Part shown: positions 53,723 through 64,000 of the stretch, in pieces
Layout of the letters: every line of letters begins with the position of its first letter
How positions within the stretch are numbered: the stretch's first letter is position 1
Origin: Alcanivoracaceae bacterium
GTDB taxonomy: Bacteria; Pseudomonadota; Gammaproteobacteria; Xanthomonadales; Marinicellaceae
DNA length: 64,000 bases
NCBI GenBank assembly: GCA_016744455.1
Contig: JADGEI010000004.1
Coordinates: forward strand, 62,001 to 126,000
Direction: 5' to 3'
The notes under the pieces: generated by a model
What the model saw: only the letters and a program-made list of their open reading frames with translations
Database searches by the model: none
Told to the model about the DNA's origin: nothing
Program-made: the position numbers and the translations under genes

Positions 53723-54826
53723 TTATTTTTTGACTCTACCAGAAAATTTTACCTTTTTCTGATTCATAAATGGCTGTTTTATTTTACCCATCATGGCAAT
53801 ACGCTCTTCTCCCATACGATCAGCCGCTCTCCAAGTTGGAATATTATCACGTTCAGCAATTTTAAAAATATTACTAATATTGTAATAGATATTTCGTGTC
53901 ATACGCATGGCTCGCTCACGATTATACCCTTCCAATTCAATAGAAACATTCATTAATCCACCCGCATTAACAGCATAATCAGGGGCATAAATTATACCTC
54001 GGTTTTCTAATTCATCTCCATGCCGATTTTCTTCCAATTGATTATTAGCGCTGCCACATACTATATCAAACTTAAAGTTTTCTATGGTTTTATCATTGAC
54101 TGTTGCTCCCAATGCACAAGGGCAATAAACATTAGCATCAACTTGATAAATATCATCTAGCCCAACAATCTCACATCCATATTTTTCTTCACAAATAGCT
54201 AAGACATCTTTATTAACATCTGTAACAAACATCTTGCCTCCTTCTGCATGAATAAGCTTAACCAATTCCAACCCAACATGGCCAACTCCTTGTATAGCAT
54301 ATGAATAATCACCAATATTCTGGTTGCCATATTTTAATTCCAAACTAGCACGAATACTTTGCAGTGTACCAAAAGCTGTAAATGGTGACGGATCTCCAGA
54401 GCCACCATGCATTTGATGGACTCCAACTACATTTTCAGTTTCCTGAAAAACATATTCCATATCATTCACATCAATGCCTACATCTTCTGCTGTTATATAG
54501 CGACCACCTAAAGAATCAAGGTATCGACCAAAAGACCTAAATAAAACTTCTGACTTGTCCTTTTTCGGGTCTCCAATTATTATTGATTTACCGCCGCCAA
54601 GATTTAACCCCGATACAGCTGCTTTGTAGGACATCCCACGTGACAACCTCAATACATCGGTTAAAGCTTCCTCTTCAGTTGCATAAGGATACATTCTTAA
54701 CCCGCCTAGTGCAGGGCCTAATACCGTATTATGAATTGCAATAATTGCTTTCAAACCAGCATCTTTATTATGGCAGAAAACAACTTCTTCATGATCTGTT
54801 TTTTCTATTGTTTCAAATAGGTTCAT
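53723..54826 (-). CDS. Leucine/valine/phenylalanine dehydrogenase (Glu/Leu/Phe/Val DH family)
   Basis: GPALGGLRMYPYATEEEALTDVLRLSRGMSYKAAVSGLNLGGGKSIIIGDP; start likely MNLFETIEK at 54826, preceded by a purine-rich AAGAGAGAAGAG. Confidence 0.88.
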   Translation of the reverse strand: MNLFETIEKTDHEEVVFCHNKDAGLKAIIAIHNTVLGPALGGLRMYPYATEEEALTDVLRLSRGMSYKAAVSGLNLGGGKSIIIGDPKKDKSEVLFRSFGRYLDSLGGRYITAEDVGIDVNDMEYVFQETENVVGVHQMHGGSGDPSPFTAFGTLQSIRASLELKYGNQNIGDYSYAIQGVGHVGLELVKLIHAEGGKMFVTDVNKDVLAICEEKYGCEIVGLDDIYQVDANVYCPCALGATVNDKTIENFKFDIVCGSANNQLEENRHGDELENRGIIYAPDYAVNAGGLMNVSIELEGYNRERAMRMTRNIYYNISNIFKIAERDNIPTWRAADRMGEERIAMMGKIKQPFMNQKKVKFSGRVKK

Positions 54827-54984
54827 CTCTTCTCTCTTCTTTAATTTTATTAATTTATTATTCCAGCTAAGCATCAGCAGGAACAAGGGGTTATTAGTTT
54901 TATTTATTTTCTTATTTACCAGTTCCTTTAATGCTCTTTAAGAATATTTACGTGATAATTGAGGCAATTTAATTTGCTATTACA

Positions 54985-56091
54985 CTACATATTCTCTAAT
55001 GGATGACTACCACTCCAAGGTGGTTGAAAAAACTCTTCTACTTTCAAGTCTGAAATGTCACTTATTGAATCTACAGCCCAATTTGGCAATCCATCTTTGT
55101 CAATTAATAAAGCACGAATTCCTTCCTGTAAATCACCATTCATAGCACAGCGTGTAGACATTATTAGCTCCATTTCAAAAACTTGTTTTAAACTCATGTG
55201 CTTGGCGCGCTTAATTTGCTCATAAACCAAACGATAGGTCATAGGACAACCCTTTAGAAATCCTTTTTTAGCAAAGCTCAGCCATTGTGATTTTGGTTCA
55301 ATAGTAGTCAAATTATGAACAATAGCACTTAATCCACCGTGTTCAAAAAGGTATTGAATATCATCATAATTTTGACGGAGGTTACTGACAGGAGCTTCAT
55401 CATAACTAAAGGCATAATGTGCTTGTATTGCATTATGTACATCTACGTGTATATCATCAGACCAATTCAATTGACTTAAATCTTCTATTAGTTCTTCTTT
55501 AAATTCATCTAAGACAAAAAAATCTGCCAATTTTGTAAAAATTGCGTCACTCGCATTAATTCTTGAGCCAGTTAAACCCAAAAACATTCCAATATTTTTT
55601 GGCATTCGATTAAAAAACCAAGAAGAGCCCACATCAGGATAAAGACCTATAGTTACCTCAGGCATGGCATACATTGAATTTTCAGTAACAATTCGATGTG
55701 AACAAGCCGCTGCTAGTCCAATTCCACCGCCCATAACAATCCCATTTCCCCATGATATTATAGGTTTAGGGAATGTATGTAATCTATAATCTAGCTTATA
55801 CTCTTTGGTAAAGAAAGCAGCCGCATTCTCAGGAATATTTCCACTTCCAGTTTCTTTCATGGATCGGTACAAACCAACCACATCACCACCAGCACAAAAA
55901 GCTTTTTCTCCAACTCCTTGTAAAAATAACACCTTAATACCATCATCCTTTTCACATGCATCCATCACTTCATTCAAGGCATCAATCATTTCAAGATTTA
56001 AAGCATTCAAGGCTTTTGGATTATTCAATGTAATAATTGCGATATTTCCATAGCTGCCATGAACAATCTCAACTTGTATCAAATCAGTCAT
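54985..56091 (-). CDS. 3-hydroxyisobutyryl-CoA hydrolase (enoyl-CoA hydratase/isomerase ECH_2 family)
   Basis: ALNLEMIDAL, AFCAGGDVVGLYRS, GNGIVMGGGIGLAAACSHRIVTE, MPEVTIGLYPDVGSSWFFNRMP. Confidence 0.88.
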   Translation of the reverse strand: MTDLIQVEIVHGSYGNIAIITLNNPKALNALNLEMIDALNEVMDACEKDDGIKVLFLQGVGEKAFCAGGDVVGLYRSMKETGSGNIPENAAAFFTKEYKLDYRLHTFPKPIISWGNGIVMGGGIGLAAACSHRIVTENSMYAMPEVTIGLYPDVGSSWFFNRMPKNIGMFLGLTGSRINASDAIFTKLADFFVLDEFKEELIEDLSQLNWSDDIHVDVHNAIQAHYAFSYDEAPVSNLRQNYDDIQYLFEHGGLSAIVHNLTTIEPKSQWLSFAKKGFLKGCPMTYRLVYEQIKRAKHMSLKQVFEMELIMSTRCAMNGDLQEGIRALLIDKDGLPNWAVDSISDISDLKVEEFFQPPWSGSHPLENM

Positions 56092-57251
56092 TATTGAATC
56101 ACCTCAATCGCTCCTTCGACTAATATTTGACGAGAAATAATCAAGCGCATTATCTCATTGGTGCCTTCTAGTATTCGATGCACACGCGAATCACGGACAT
56201 GACGTTCTATTGGGTATTCTTTTATATATCCATAACCGCCATGAAGTTGTAAGGACTCATCACAAATATTGAAACATATATCTGTAGCATAGCGTTTTGC
56301 CATCGCACAATAGGCACTCGCATTTGGGTCATTTTCATCCAATTTAAAGGCAGCCAACCTAACCATTTGACGTGCTGCAATTAATTCAGTTGCCATATCA
56401 GAAATCTTAAATTGCAAGGCTTGAAAAGCAGCCAAAGGTTTTCCAAATTGTTTACGTTCTAGCATGTATTCTTGTGCATGCTTTAGCGAAGCTTGAGCAG
56501 TTCCTAACGAGCATGATGCAATATTTATTCTCCCACCGTTTAATCCCTTCATAGCAAATTTAAAACCATGCCCTTCTTCTCCTATTAAGTATTTCTTAGG
56601 AACTTTAACATTTTCAAAAGTAATCAATCGTGTTGGTTGGGAATTCCATCCCATTTTTTCTTCTTTTTTACCATAGATGATGCCATCTAAATCTGCTGGA
56701 ACAAGGAAACAAGATATTCCCTTAGGGCCGGCTTCACCTGTACGTGCCATTAAGATAAGCACATCCGTAGAACCGGCTCCAGAAATAAATGTTTTACTGC
56801 CATTGATAATATAATTGCCTTTATCAATCACAGCATTTGTTTTCATCGATGCCGCATCTGATCCCGAACCTGGTTCAGTTAAACAATAAGATGCTAGTAA
56901 TTCTCCAGAGGTAAGCTTTTCTCCCCATTCATCGGCGAGTTCTTTTGCTGCAAAACTTGTTACCATCCATGCACACATATTATGTATAGTTAGGTACGCT
57001 GTTGTAGATGTACAATGTTGCGACATCTCTTCAAAAATAATAGAGGAATCAAGGCGAGAAAGGCCTAGGCCACCGTATTGCTCTGATGAATATAGACCTA
57101 GAAAACCTAGCTCTCCTGTCGCTTTAATCACATCAATAGGAAATAATGCCTCACTGTCCCATTTTGCAGCGTTGGGTGCCATCTCTTTTACGGCAAATTC
57201 TTTTGCAGCTTGCTTAAAAGCCAGCTGATCTTCAGTTAAATTAAAATTCAT
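56091..57251 (-). CDS. Acyl-CoA dehydrogenase, isobutyryl-CoA dehydrogenase-like
   Basis: YCLTEPGSGSDAASMKTNAV, FISGAGSTDVLILMART, LHGGYGYIKEYPIERHVRDSRVHRILEGTNEIMRLIISRQIL. Confidence 0.85.
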   Translation of the reverse strand: MNFNLTEDQLAFKQAAKEFAVKEMAPNAAKWDSEALFPIDVIKATGELGFLGLYSSEQYGGLGLSRLDSSIIFEEMSQHCTSTTAYLTIHNMCAWMVTSFAAKELADEWGEKLTSGELLASYCLTEPGSGSDAASMKTNAVIDKGNYIINGSKTFISGAGSTDVLILMARTGEAGPKGISCFLVPADLDGIIYGKKEEKMGWNSQPTRLITFENVKVPKKYLIGEEGHGFKFAMKGLNGGRINIASCSLGTAQASLKHAQEYMLERKQFGKPLAAFQALQFKISDMATELIAARQMVRLAAFKLDENDPNASAYCAMAKRYATDICFNICDESLQLHGGYGYIKEYPIERHVRDSRVHRILEGTNEIMRLIISRQILVEGAIEVIQ

Positions 57252-57396
57252 GTTATCCCCTTACTTAGTTTTTATTCCCACAAAATCAGGAATTTATTAT
57301 TTGTTTTAAGTATCAACCAAATTCGCTATGTTTTTAACTAATAGAGAGTTATACATAACTCTCTATTATTCTTAAACGAACTTTTGAACACTTTAT

Positions 57397-58896
57397 TTAT
57401 CGTAAATTAATTGATAAATTTGGCGAATGACCTTCTGGTATATCACTTTCAAACCAACGTGATGTTACGGTTTTAGTTTCGGTATAAAACTTAACAGCTT
57501 GTTTACCATAGGCATGTTGATCTCCATAGAAAGATTTTCTCCATCCAGTAAATGAAAAGAAAGGTAATGGAACAGGAATTGGAATATTAACACCTACTTG
57601 CCCAACTTTGATCTCATGCTGAAATTTTCGTGCTGCTGCACCAGAATTTGTAAAGATTGAAGTTCCATTTCCATAAGGGTTATCATTTATCATCTTTATC
57701 GCATCTTCCAATGTTTCTGCATGCATTAAGCATAATACTGGTCCAAATATTTCATTTTCATATATCGACATATCTGTTGTTACATCGGTAAACAAAGTAG
57801 GGCCAACAAAGTTGCCATTCTCAAAACCTTCTACATGATAATTACGTCCATCCAATAGTAATGATGCTCCAGACTCCACACCTTCTGTAATTAATCCTTC
57901 TACGCGTGTTTTAGCTTGCTTATTAATTAATGGGCCATAGGCTGAATCTTTATTCTTCCAATAATTGGGTTTTAGCTTTTGCATTGCCAGTTTCAAATCG
58001 TTTTCCCACGATTTAGCTTCACCAACCATGACACAAACCGAAATTCCCATGCATCGCTGTCCCGCTGCGCCGCATGCCGCACCTACTATACCATTAATTG
58101 TTTGGCTTTTATTTGCATCAGGCATAACAACTAAGTGGTTTTTTGCACCCGTAAAAGCTTGCACTCTTTTTAGATTGTCAGTACCTGTTTTATAAATATG
58201 TTCACCTACTCCGACAGAACCAACAAAAGAAATAGCCTGAACATCATCGTGGTTTAATAATTGATTAACTTGATCCTTACCACCATGTACAACTTGGAGA
58301 ACATCACGTGGAAAGCCCGCTTCGTAAAACAAATCAGCAAGTATCATAGGTGTTTTTGGATCTTGTTCAGAAGGTTTTAAAACAAAGGTATTACCACACA
58401 CAACAGCTAATGGAAACATCCATAAAGGAATCATTGCAGGAAAATTGAATGGTGTTATTCCAACACAAACACCCAATGGCTGAATGATTGAGTAGGTATC
58501 AATACCATTGGCAACATTTTCAACGTATTCCCCCATCATCATGGAGGCAATGCCCGCTGCATGTTCTGCGACTTCAATACCTCGCCAAACATCGCCTTTG
58601 GCATCTTCAAATGTTTTCCCTGTTTCTTCAGCCAACACCTCAGCAATTGTGTCATGATTTTCCTTTAATAATTGTTGATACTTCAACACCATCCTAGCTC
58701 TCACTGGCACAGGTACATCTTTCCATGTTTCAAAGGCAGATTTTGCTGAGCTTACAGCCGTTTCAACTTCATTGTGAGTTGCCATAGGTACTTGGTATAA
58801 AACTTCTTGATTAGCAGGATTAGTTACATTCAGCCATTGATTTGACTGACTAACAATAGACTTTCCATCAATAAACATATTGATTTTTTCTAACAT
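57397..58896 (-). CDS. mmsA: CoA-acylating methylmalonate-semialdehyde dehydrogenase
   Basis: [91 protein letters not shown]. Confidence 0.95.
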   Translation of the reverse strand: MLEKINMFIDGKSIVSQSNQWLNVTNPANQEVLYQVPMATHNEVETAVSSAKSAFETWKDVPVPVRARMVLKYQQLLKENHDTIAEVLAEETGKTFEDAKGDVWRGIEVAEHAAGIASMMMGEYVENVANGIDTYSIIQPLGVCVGITPFNFPAMIPLWMFPLAVVCGNTFVLKPSEQDPKTPMILADLFYEAGFPRDVLQVVHGGKDQVNQLLNHDDVQAISFVGSVGVGEHIYKTGTDNLKRVQAFTGAKNHLVVMPDANKSQTINGIVGAACGAAGQRCMGISVCVMVGEAKSWENDLKLAMQKLKPNYWKNKDSAYGPLINKQAKTRVEGLITEGVESGASLLLDGRNYHVEGFENGNFVGPTLFTDVTTDMSIYENEIFGPVLCLMHAETLEDAIKMINDNPYGNGTSIFTNSGAAARKFQHEIKVGQVGVNIPIPVPLPFFSFTGWRKSFYGDQHAYGKQAVKFYTETKTVTSRWFESDIPEGHSPNLSINLR

Positions 58897-59053
58897 AAGT
58901 GTCCCCTTATATTTGTTGATTTTGGATTGAGGCCAAGAAACTATCGTGACTCTTGGTATCAGCTTGAAAATTTGCGATATATTATACCACTATATGAAAG
59001 ACTTTTCTAAACCAAATAAATCTCATTCAGACTAAATATATTTATCCATGCCA

Positions 59054-59082
59054 TAAAAAAAGGTCATGTGAAAATGACCTTA
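59054..59082 (-). terminator. Rho-independent terminator downstream of the zapG-like gene
   Basis: Minus strand AAGGTCAT TTTCAC ATGACCTT followed by TTTTT. Confidence 0.8.
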
Positions 59083-59116
59083 ATTTTTATTTGTGATTTT
59101 AATTGTTACTTAAAAC

Positions 59117-59692
59117 TCATTCAACATCGTCTTTTTTAGTTTCAATCTCAATTTCTTCAACTAACTCTTTAAACTCTTTTTCATTTGCTTCATTATCAAT
59201 TTTCTTTTTTGTGTTATCTTCTCTTAACTTAACATCTTCTTCATCACTTGTACTTTCTGAAGTAAAATCCTGAGTTTTATTATCAGTTTCGTTAAGGTGA
59301 TCTTCGCTATCTGGATGATTATCAGATGACTTGACTGCATCAAGGTTTTTATTGTTTTCTTTTTTTTCTTCTGTTAAAAAACCTAAGACAACATGGTTAT
59401 CTTTACGCTTGATAATCTGTTCCTCTACTTGCTCTTCTGTAAGTAACTCCCTAGCAGACTTACCTAAATGATCGAAAACTTTTTTGTAACTATTGGTTAA
59501 TTCATCAACCAAGTCAGCTGTCTGTTCAAAATGTTGTACTACATCCTGTTGGTACGAACTTAATTTGTTTTCTACTTCAGAAATACTTTTATTTGATTTT
59601 CTACTCTTAGCAGAAGCAAAGTACATAATTAATGCACCCAACACCAAGCCAAATAAACATGCTGATATTAGATAGAATAATTGATCTGTCAT
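59117..59692 (-). CDS. zapG: DUF1043/YhcB (ZapG)-like envelope/division protein
   Basis: N-terminal TM LFGLVLGALIMYFAS, then SSYQQDVVQHFEQTADLVDELTNSYKKVFDHLGKSARELL; long acidic tail. Confidence 0.85.
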   Translation of the reverse strand: MTDQLFYLISACLFGLVLGALIMYFASAKSRKSNKSISEVENKLSSYQQDVVQHFEQTADLVDELTNSYKKVFDHLGKSARELLTEEQVEEQIIKRKDNHVVLGFLTEEKKENNKNLDAVKSSDNHPDSEDHLNETDNKTQDFTSESTSDEEDVKLREDNTKKKIDNEANEKEFKELVEEIEIETKKDDVE

Positions 59693-59712
59693 AAACTGTT
59701 TCCTAATTAATT

Positions 59713-59749
59713 TTTAACGGTGGCTTATTATAATAGAGCCACCGTTAAA
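59713..59749. repeat. Perfect 13-bp inverted repeat hairpin between the DUF465 and zapG-like genes
   Basis: TTTAACGGTGGCT 59713-59725 / AGCCACCGTTAAA 59737-59749; no strong T-tract on either side. Confidence 0.85.
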
Positions 59750-59764
59750 TTTATGTTTTAAAAT

Positions 59765-60079
59765 CTATTTTTTGTTCGTTTTTTCTTTCTTTTTTAGTCT
59801 TTTCTTTTCTTTCTTGATAAGTTTCTTATTTTCTTTTCTCTTGTATTTTAAAATCATAAAATACATTTCATCCTTATAAAACAACCTTTTTTTCTTAAGC
59901 TGATCCACATAACTATCACGTGGCGTCTCGATACCTTGTTGAATTCTCATCAACTCATCATCCACTTCATCATATTCATCAAAAAATCGTGCAAAGTGAT
60001 TGTTGTTCATTTTTAAAAACCGAATTTCTCGTTCAAACTCCGGAAACTCATGGTGCAAGTCGTGCTTTTCTCCTATCAT
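59765..60079 (-). CDS. DUF465 (YdcH-like) protein with a highly basic C-terminal tail
   Basis: HHEFPEFEREIRFLKMNNNHFARFFDEYDEVDDELMRIQQGIETPRDSYVDQLKKKRLFYKDEMYFMI. Confidence 0.85.
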   Translation of the reverse strand: MIGEKHDLHHEFPEFEREIRFLKMNNNHFARFFDEYDEVDDELMRIQQGIETPRDSYVDQLKKKRLFYKDEMYFMILKYKRKENKKLIKKEKKRLKKKEKTNKK

Positions 60080-60130
60080 AATATATAACCTCGTTTTATT
60101 TGTGACAACTTCATTATAACACTATAGGTT

Positions 60131-60448
60131 TTAACATCGTTGATTTGTGTCAATTTCTTGAACTAATAGCCATGGCACAACAGCAATAGCTAACAATTGT
60201 GTATCTCCTTGACTCCATTTTTTTGCGTAATCATCATAAACACGAATGACCTTGCCTTCTGCCATTAATTGTTGCAATTTGTCAGTAGCATTGTCTTGAA
60301 AAATAAGGGCTACATTAATAATATCTAAACTATCATCAATCAATATCATAGCCCCTTTAGCAAAAAAACGTTCTATTTCTTTATAATAAATAGGTGCACA
60401 TTCTTGCTGCATATCTTGATAAGTTTTTACAATAAATTCTTTGTTCAT
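60131..60448 (-). CDS. DUF2288 family protein
   Basis: ELERFFAKGAMILIDDSLDII...-type pattern; VYDDYAKKWSQGDTQLLAIAVVPWLLVQEI. Confidence 0.7.
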   Translation of the reverse strand: MNKEFIVKTYQDMQQECAPIYYKEIERFFAKGAMILIDDSLDIINVALIFQDNATDKLQQLMAEGKVIRVYDDYAKKWSQGDTQLLAIAVVPWLLVQEIDTNQRC

Positions 60449-62580
60449 ATTGCTTTCAATTTAAAACATACACGCTTAATCTTGCTTTTTACAAAATCTG
60501 GAGAGATGCTTTTCTGGGTAATATCTTGAATTTCAAAATAACCATTCAATTCTTCATCCAGAATAAATTTACGGTAATTGTTTGAAAAAATAATTTCACC
60601 ACTTTCATTTAACAATCTTTTACAGGATAAAAGCAATTGTTTATGATCACGCTGAACATCCCAGTCAGTTTCTCTTGAATGCGAATTTGAATAGGTCGGT
60701 GGATCAATAAATATTAAATCAAATTTATGGCTACATTGACTTATATATTCCAACACATCACTACGAATAAGTTTGTTGTTGAAAACATTCATGCGATTAA
60801 TTTTGAAATTTTCTTTTGCCCAATTTAGGTACGTCTTTGAAGAATCAACACTGATAGTGTTGTTTGAGCCTCCAAGGGCTGCAGCTACTGTGATACTTCC
60901 AGTATAACTAAATAGGTTTAACACAGATTTCCCTTTTGAGTTTTCTTGTATATAGCTTCTTACCCAACGGTGATCCAAAAACAACCCTGTGTCTAAGTAC
61001 TTTTCTAAATTGACTAAATATTTTCGGCCATTTTCATGAATAACTAAATCACTTCCATCGACTTGTTTATTTTCGTATTGAAAATTACTCGCTTGCTTTT
61101 GCCTTGTTTTTATATGGACGTTTGCACTCTTAATGTTTAATGCCACTTGTGCTCCCAAAATAGCGTCTTCTAATCTCTTTTTTGTTTTTTTCTCTGGAAT
61201 TGATTTTGGTGCTTGGTACTCTTGAATATTAATGTGATTATTATATACATCAATTGCTACAGCATATTCAGGAATATCTGCATCATAAATACGATAAGCA
61301 TTTATGCTGTTGTTTTTAATCCATTTTTTTAACTTGACTTGATTCTTTTTTATTCGATTCACCACCATTTGAGAAGTTGCTGGTACCGCATGTTGTTGCC
61401 CTTCAGGTGTATTTAATTTAGTCGTATTTTCAACGTTGAAAGCAATTAACGTTATGGCTAAATTCCCATTGTAAAACTGCCATGTTTTGCTCGCTCGAAA
61501 CCCCAACAAAAACCCTTGATCTTTAGAATAAGTCATTATTGCGGCTTTAGAACCTATTGCCTTTGTAGATAACCAATGGCCTAGTTGTTTCCATGTGGAA
61601 TCAACATTTTTCTTTAACCTAACACCGTACGGTGGATTACAAACAATGAGATTATTCTTGGCAGGAATAGCAAAATTGTCAAATGTTTTTAGTTGGCATT
61701 GAATCACATCCTCGGCATTCAACTGGAAAGCATGTTCCTCAGTAATTTTAACAGAGTTTTTATGATGATCTGCACCGATGATTTGACCCTTAAAAGTTTC
61801 TATGCCTGCAATCATTCGAGTCTTGGCTTCGTACATTAATTCATTCCATTTATCTTGACTAAAATACTGCCAAGTATCAACCGAATAACGTGGATTTGTC
61901 AGTCCTGGTGCAATATCACAAGCCATAAGATAACCTTCGGTTAAAAATGTACCTGACCCACACATAGGATCGATTAAATTATAGCCTTGTTTTGATAGTT
62001 CTGACCAATTAGCTCGAACTAAAATGGCTGCAGCCAAGTTTTCTTTTAATGGTGCTGCTGTTAAAGTTTGTCGATACCCCCTTAAATGCAATGAACGGCC
62101 TGAAATATCTTGGTAAACCAAAATTTGATTATTTTTCAAGACAACACTTACCGACAAATCCGCTTTACTTTTAACTATATCAGGTCTAGTTTCACTTGTT
62201 TCTCTAATTTTGTCGCAGATAGCGTCTTTTACAACTTGTGATGAATATTGTGTGTTTCGAAGCTCCTTATTAGTCCCTTTAAAATTAATCGCAAGAGTCT
62301 GTGGTATTAAATTGACTTGATTTAACCAATCCGTTTGATAGATAGCATTGTAGAGGTCCTCAGAATCATTTATTTTTATTTCATTAACCAGAACCAAAAT
62401 ACGATTGGCTAAACGCGACCACAACAAAGAGCGCATAAACACTTCAGCAGTGGCCTGAAATACAACTCCTGAGAGTTTTTCCGCAACATCTATTGCTCCC
62501 AATGAAATAAGCTCATCTTTTAATAAGAGCTCTAAATGCTTTGGGCAACTGGCATATCCTTGATGTGTAATATTATTCAT
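60445..62580 (-). CDS. rlmL: Bifunctional 23S rRNA methyltransferase RlmKL
   Basis: THUMP region, NLIDPMCGSGTFLTEGYLMACDIAPG, NLIVCNPPYGVRL, GLFLDHRWVRSYI, VLNLFSYTGSITVAAALGGS, FDLIFIDPPTYSNSH. Confidence 0.95.
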   Translation of the reverse strand: MNNITHQGYASCPKHLELLLKDELISLGAIDVAEKLSGVVFQATAEVFMRSLLWSRLANRILVLVNEIKINDSEDLYNAIYQTDWLNQVNLIPQTLAINFKGTNKELRNTQYSSQVVKDAICDKIRETSETRPDIVKSKADLSVSVVLKNNQILVYQDISGRSLHLRGYRQTLTAAPLKENLAAAILVRANWSELSKQGYNLIDPMCGSGTFLTEGYLMACDIAPGLTNPRYSVDTWQYFSQDKWNELMYEAKTRMIAGIETFKGQIIGADHHKNSVKITEEHAFQLNAEDVIQCQLKTFDNFAIPAKNNLIVCNPPYGVRLKKNVDSTWKQLGHWLSTKAIGSKAAIMTYSKDQGFLLGFRASKTWQFYNGNLAITLIAFNVENTTKLNTPEGQQHAVPATSQMVVNRIKKNQVKLKKWIKNNSINAYRIYDADIPEYAVAIDVYNNHINIQEYQAPKSIPEKKTKKRLEDAILGAQVALNIKSANVHIKTRQKQASNFQYENKQVDGSDLVIHENGRKYLVNLEKYLDTGLFLDHRWVRSYIQENSKGKSVLNLFSYTGSITVAAALGGSNNTISVDSSKTYLNWAKENFKINRMNVFNNKLIRSDVLEYISQCSHKFDLIFIDPPTYSNSHSRETDWDVQRDHKQLLLSCKRLLNESGEIIFSNNYRKFILDEELNGYFEIQDITQKSISPDFVKSKIKRVCFKLKAI

Positions 62581-62616
62581 TTACTTGGTATCTAATATCT
62601 AATACATAATTGGGTA

Positions 62617-63075
62617 TTATATAACCGTTCTAATTAAATCACTATCAAAACCCCTTTGATATAAGTAGTTTTGACGTTTGGTTTTTTCTTTGAAGTCTGT
62701 TATGGCAATGCCTTTAAATTTTTTAAAATAAACAGTTTTAATAACATCATCAAAATCCAAATCATCTTGAACCAATGTTTCTTCGGCCATTGTCGCATCT
62801 ATACCTCTATGTTTAAGTTCATGAAAAATTTTTATAGGACCAAATCCTTTACGTGCCCTACTTCGCCAGTAGATTTCAGCAAATCGCCTATCATTAAGGT
62901 AATTGTCTTTTAAGCATTCTTCAACAACTATTTCTATACTGTCGGCCTGATATTCTTTGCGAGTAAGTTTATCAGTAATCTCTTTTATAGAATGTTCTCG
63001 CATACATAAAGAAGCCAAAGCGGATGCTCTGGCTTTTTCAAGGTCGGTGCGTAAGCTAAATTTAGCTTTTTTCAT
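62617..63075 (-). CDS. recX: Regulatory protein RecX
   Basis: [54 protein letters not shown]; directly downstream of recA. Confidence 0.93.
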   Translation of the reverse strand: MKKAKFSLRTDLEKARASALASLCMREHSIKEITDKLTRKEYQADSIEIVVEECLKDNYLNDRRFAEIYWRSRARKGFGPIKIFHELKHRGIDATMAEETLVQDDLDFDDVIKTVYFKKFKGIAITDFKEKTKRQNYLYQRGFDSDLIRTVI

Positions 63076-64000
63076 CTTCGTCTATCAATTGAGGCATCAA
63101 TATTTCACGTAATTTCAGATCAATTTCTTGTGCCGTCTCAGGGTGTTCATGCATATACATTTTTGCATTCTCCTTTCCTTGACCAATACGCGTGTCTCCG
63201 TAAGAATACCAAGAACCTGATTTATTAACTATATTATGAGCCACACCAAGGTCTATGATTTCACCTAAACGAGATATGCCTTGCCCATAAATAATTTCAA
63301 ATTGCACTTGTTTAAACGGTGGTGCCATTTTATTTTTAACCACTTTAACTCGTGTTTCATTACCTAAAATTTCATCGCCTTTTTTAATTGCGCCAATTCG
63401 ACGAATATCCAATCGTACCGACGAATAAAATTTTAATGCATTGCCTCCAGTAGTAGTTTCTGGAGAGCCAAACATAACACCAATCTTCATACGGATTTGA
63501 TTAATAAAGATAACCATACAGTTAGTTCGTTTGATGTTACCCGTTAACTTTCTTAGAGCTTGTGACATTAAACGCGCTTGCAAGCCCATATGAGAGTCTC
63601 CCATGTCGCCTTCAATCTCAGCACGAGGAGTTAAAGCTGCGACTGAATCAATAACCACTAAATCCACAGCTCCTGAACGTACTAACATATCGGTAATTTC
63701 TAAAGCCTGTTCCCCTGTATCTGGTTGTGATATCAATAATTCATTGATATCTACACCTAGTTTTTCGGCATATTGTGGGTCTAACGCATGTTCTGCGTCA
63801 ACAAAAGCAGCTGTACCACCAGCTTTTTGACATTCTGCAATTGCATGCAGCGTTAATGTGGTTTTACCACTTGACTCAGGGCCATATATTTCTATCACCC
63901 TGCCTTTTGGCAACCCACCAATACCTAGCGCCGAGTCCAAACCAATTGATCCAGTTGAGTATACCTCACCTACTAAAGTGGTTTGATCACCTAATCGCAT
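63062..64000 (-). CDS. recA: Recombinase RecA (N-terminus continues beyond the window edge)
   Basis: [125 protein letters not shown]. Confidence 0.97.
   Translation of the reverse strand: MRLGDQTTLVGEVYSTGSIGLDSALGIGGLPKGRVIEIYGPESSGKTTLTLHAIAECQKAGGTAAFVDAEHALDPQYAEKLGVDINELLISQPDTGEQALEITDMLVRSGAVDLVVIDSVAALTPRAEIEGDMGDSHMGLQARLMSQALRKLTGNIKRTNCMVIFINQIRMKIGVMFGSPETTTGGNALKFYSSVRLDIRRIGAIKKGDEILGNETRVKVVKNKMAPPFKQVQFEIIYGQGISRLGEIIDLGVAHNIVNKSGSWYSYGDTRIGQGKENAKMYMHEHPETAQEIDLKLREILMPQLIDEDEKS

Overview
AT-rich gammaproteobacterial chromosomal segment; gene order and protein style suggest a Marinicella-like lineage, but this is only an impression. Most of it is ordinary core genome: ybiT-like ABC-F (partial), sbcDC, recB/recD, tRNA-Glu, tRNA-Ala, T2SS pseudopilins gspG-K, rsmE, a complete 14-gene nuoA-N operon, tRNA-Leu, secG, tpiA, an M14 carboxypeptidase, two glycosyltransferases, a Val/branched-chain catabolic cluster, zapG/DUF465/DUF2288, rlmL, recX and recA (partial at the right edge). 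The accessory interest lies in about 1.2-17.7 kb on the minus strand. (i) A three-gene SMC/ABC-ATPase conflict system that looks like Lamassu/DdmABC (ABC-3C): a Cap4/DUF4297-like nuclease effector, a small middle component, and a Rad50-like ATPase with its own CxxC zinc hook. It sits directly behind sbcD-sbcC with 3 nt or overlapping junctions, so it appears to be part of the sbcDC operon. (ii) A 1923-aa DUF4011/SF1 helicase/Vsr-like nuclease/DUF3320 protein. (iii) A NYN (LabA-like) protein whose C-terminal OST-HTH-like domain is cut by an in-frame TAA, with the rest of the domain readable downstream in the same frame. Other points of interest are recB-recD without an adjacent recC, a 95/96-bp tandem stem-loop repeat in the 3' trailer of the tRNA-Ala/tRNA-Glu unit, a nested set of inverted repeats upstream of recB, and an unlisted 43-aa single-TM ORF between gspK and the heptosyltransferase gene. 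No CRISPR array, IS element, prophage or rRNA was seen.
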